This document shows, piece after piece, positions 62,205 through 64,000 of a DNA stretch of 64,000 bases. The notes under the pieces were generated by a model. That model did not search any database and had not been told where the DNA came from. It saw only the letters and a program-made list of their open reading frames with translations. The translations under genes were made by a program, and so were the position numbers. This stretch comes from Sphingomonadales bacterium (GTDB lineage Bacteria > Pseudomonadota > Alphaproteobacteria > SMXS01): positions 5,001 to 69,000 of the forward strand of contig JALHLV010000009.1 of assembly GCA_022844405.1 (NCBI GenBank). Reading direction: 5' to 3'. The stretch's first letter is position 1. Each line of letters opens with the position of its first letter.

Positions 62205-63428
62205 TCAGTCCGCCAGCACCAGGCCGACCTCGCCCAGCTTGATCAGGGTTTCGGCCCACTCTCCATCGGGTGTGGACTGGCTGGTCACCGCGGCGCCGAC
62301 CCAGGAGTAGTATTCGCCGCCTGAGCGATACGCCGTCCGCAGCACCTGCGTCATCGACGCGCCGCCGTCAGGCTTGACCAGGCCGACAAGTCCATAGAAC
62401 GGTCCGCGGTCGCCCGTCTCCAGGGCCAGCAGCGCCTGGTAGCCGCCTGCCGCCGGACTGACGCCCAGCGGCAGCACCGCGCGGATGCCGTCGGCGACGC
62501 CGCGGCCGGGTCCGTAGGCGACCGTGAACCGGGTCATCATGTGGCGAAGCTGGCGCAGATCGAGGATTTCCGGGCCGACCGACGTAACCGTCCCAAGCCG
62601 CGACAGCGCGGCCCCGAACGACGCGGCCGAATTGGCGTGCTCGGCCAGGTTCTTCGCGTCGGCCGCGAAGCGGCGCCGCAGCTCGGCGTCGGCCTCGGGG
62701 TCGGCATCCCGCGCAAAGGTGCCGGACAGCTTGTAGGACACGAAGCCGTCGCGGTCTCCGACCATCAGCACTTCCGGACACTGGCCGGTCAACCCCGCCG
62801 CGCCGAGATCGAGATGAAAGCTGCGGCTGTGGGCGCTCGCCGAGGGCAGGCAGGACACCGAGCGCAGCATGTCGATCGCCGGCAGCTCCAGTCGCCGGGC
62901 CACGGTCATGCGCCTGCGGGGGTCACCATCGACCCAGGCAAGCGCGGCGTCAACCGTCCGGCGGTAAGCGTCCGGCGCCGACCGGTCGAGTGCCGTGGCG
63001 AGATGGACCGGCCGGTCGCCGCAGGTGCAGGCGGGCGCGGACACATCAGGCAGCGTGCCCGCGGCGATGGTCCAGGAATCGGGACCGACATCGAGCGCGA
63101 CCTCGGCGGTGCCGAGCCAGCAGTCCGGAAAGACCGAGGGACGCGCATCTTCGGTCCGCCCGTTCAGGCCGAACCCGAAGAAGCCGAAGATATAGCGGTC
63201 CTGGTGAGCGGCAAGGAAATCCCCCACCGCCGCCCAAACCTCACCCCGATACTCGGGCTCCAGCACCAGGCGCGCCTCCGCGCCGGCGCAGGCGATCGCC
63301 GCCCCCTCGTTGCCGTAGAGGAAATACGGTCCCGCGATGCCGGCGGCCTGCAGCCCCTTCAGCAGCCTGGCGCCGTTACACCGCGCATCGCCGCGCCTGC
63401 AACGGAGATGCCTGGGGCCAGCCGCCAC
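62205..63428 (-). CDS. Chorismate-binding enzyme family protein, divergent
   Basis: A 407-residue protein whose C-terminal 250 residues match the anthranilate/isochorismate/aminodeoxychorismate synthase fold: CPEVLMVGDRDGFVSYKLSGT, DAKNLAEHANSAASF, ALETGDRGPFYGLVGLVKPD and STPDGEWAETLIKLGEVGL. The loop usually FPxGTxTGxPK reads LPLGVSPAAGGYQ, so specificity or activity may be changed. The start is likely GTG 63428, 2 bp after the upstream stop; no ATG fits. No glutamine-amidotransferase partner is visible. It would convert chorismate or a relative to an aromatic building block. Confidence 0.75.
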   Translation of the reverse strand: MAAGPRHLRCRRGDARCNGARLLKGLQAAGIAGPYFLYGNEGAAIACAGAEARLVLEPEYRGEVWAAVGDFLAAHQDRYIFGFFGFGLNGRTEDARPSVFPDCWLGTAEVALDVGPDSWTIAAGTLPDVSAPACTCGDRPVHLATALDRSAPDAYRRTVDAALAWVDGDPRRRMTVARRLELPAIDMLRSVSCLPSASAHSRSFHLDLGAAGLTGQCPEVLMVGDRDGFVSYKLSGTFARDADPEADAELRRRFAADAKNLAEHANSAASFGAALSRLGTVTSVGPEILDLRQLRHMMTRFTVAYGPGRGVADGIRAVLPLGVSPAAGGYQALLALETGDRGPFYGLVGLVKPDGGASMTQVLRTAYRSGGEYYSWVGAAVTSQSTPDGEWAETLIKLGEVGLVLAD

Positions 63429-63430
63429 GG

Positions 63431-64000
63431 TCAGGCCCGCGACGGGGTCTGGCCGAAGGCCCGCAGATAGTCGAACGGCAGCGGATCGCAGGCACCTGAC
63501 GTGATGGCCGCCAGCCGATCGGACGCCACCGGCCCGGAGAACTGGGCGTTGCGCATGACGACCCGGTGCCGCAGCTGTTCCTCGACCAACCCGCCCAGCG
63601 TCGACCATTCGGCCTCGGACAGGGAATCGACCGAGCCGGCCAGATCGGCGATGCCGCGCAGCATGTGCCCGAATTCGTCGTTGAACACCACGGAACACGC
63701 CCTGGCGATCATGCCGTCGATGCCGTCGCGCGAGGCCAGCTTCATGCCTTCGGAATAGAGCGTGCAATAGCCGCCCTCGGTGAACCGCTGCGCGCGCAGC
63801 CCGAGCACGCCGTGTTCCTGCCGGTGCCGGGCGCGCAGCGCCTGCAGCCGGTCGTTCTCCGGCCACGCGCCGAGGTCGCGCAGGGCGTCGGCGCTCGGCG
63901 TCGTCCCGGACAGCGCCTCGAACACCTCGGCGAAGCCCATATAGTGGATGAACTCCTCGCGCAGCACGTCGACTTCCTCGAGGAACTCGGCCCGGCTGCC
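63431..64000 (-). CDS. Possible di-iron (ferritin-like) oxygenase, partial
   Basis: Reading leftward from the window edge, 189 codons remain open with no start, so the 5' end lies outside. The protein is helical with LREEFIHYMGFAEVFEAL, RFTEGGYCTLYSEGMKLA and VVFNDEFGHMLRGIADLAG. ExxH- and DExxH-type pairs suggest a non-haem di-iron four-helix enzyme, perhaps an N-oxygenase or desaturase-like protein. I do not recognise a specific family. It ends 3 bp before the chorismate-binding gene, so the two are co-transcribed. Confidence 0.5.
   Translation of the reverse strand, partial: GSRAEFLEEVDVLREEFIHYMGFAEVFEALSGTTPSADALRDLGAWPENDRLQALRARHRQEHGVLGLRAQRFTEGGYCTLYSEGMKLASRDGIDGMIARACSVVFNDEFGHMLRGIADLAGSVDSLSEAEWSTLGGLVEEQLRHRVVMRNAQFSGPVASDRLAAITSGACDPLPFDYLRAFGQTPSRA

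Overview
The window is GC-rich, gene-dense chromosomal DNA, most likely from an alphaproteobacterium. The support is high-GC codon use, the Anbu/ATP-grasp/alpha-E operon, several form II CoxL-like molybdenum hydroxylases, many CoA, SDR, Rieske and LLM oxidoreductases, and three kinds of dispersed inverted repeat often seen in that class. I cannot fix the order or genus. I saw no tRNA, rRNA, CRISPR array, transposase, integrase or phage gene. It reads as core-like sequence with inserted accessory modules.

Layout. 0-5.1 kb: CBS-domain protein, DUF1499 membrane protein, then a tight run of class III alcohol dehydrogenase, ketopantoate-reductase-like protein, VOC protein and enoyl-CoA hydratase. 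5.3-8.6 kb: circularly permuted ATP-grasp, alpha-E protein and Anbu peptidase; the transglutaminase that often completes this set is absent. 9.0-15.8 kb: a 1673-residue cysteine-free secreted beta-repeat protein and an AAA+ ATPase with a GspE/MshE-type N-terminus. 16-22 kb: Rieske oxygenase, LLM oxidoreductase, ferredoxin, lipid-transfer-type thiolase, an RlmI-like methyltransferase, and the 3' remnant of a glutathione transferase beside an inverted repeat. 22-28 kb: VOC protein, aldo/keto reductase, methyltransferase, patatin lipoprotein, HAD hydrolase and MFS carrier.

28-36.5 kb: a TetR regulator divergent from a rightward run of P450, CphA-like ATP-grasp protein, glycosyltransferase, alkaline-phosphatase-superfamily protein and TonB-dependent receptor. 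36.5-40.3 kb: SDR, GNAT, DUF3237, a membrane protein, and a translationally coupled TIR-transmembrane / SLATT-like (DUF4231) pair that looks like a small immunity module. 40.4-53.2 kb: a molybdenum hydroxylase region with three form II CoxL-like subunits, one CoxM, one CoxS, one CoxG, an XdhC-type maturation protein, a fused MoeA-like/MocA-like cofactor enzyme and a TetR regulator. 53-58 kb: glutathione transferase, methyltransferase, a coupled glycerate-kinase / tartronate-semialdehyde-reductase pair, and a chromate-type transporter. 58.3-64 kb: a second CphA-like protein in an operon with a methyltransferase, an SDR, a divergent chorismate-binding enzyme, and a helical, possibly di-iron protein cut by the window edge.

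The strongest candidates for something undescribed are the two CphA-like proteins and the TIR/SLATT pair. Both CphA-like proteins keep a full ATP-grasp domain but have a Mur-ligase-like domain whose P-loop is destroyed, and both share an N-terminal GF-x-YG-x-RQ signature. They sit in two separate biosynthesis-like neighbourhoods. The right-hand one lies next to a chorismate-using enzyme with an altered active-site loop. All functional assignments rest on motif recognition by eye, not on database searches.
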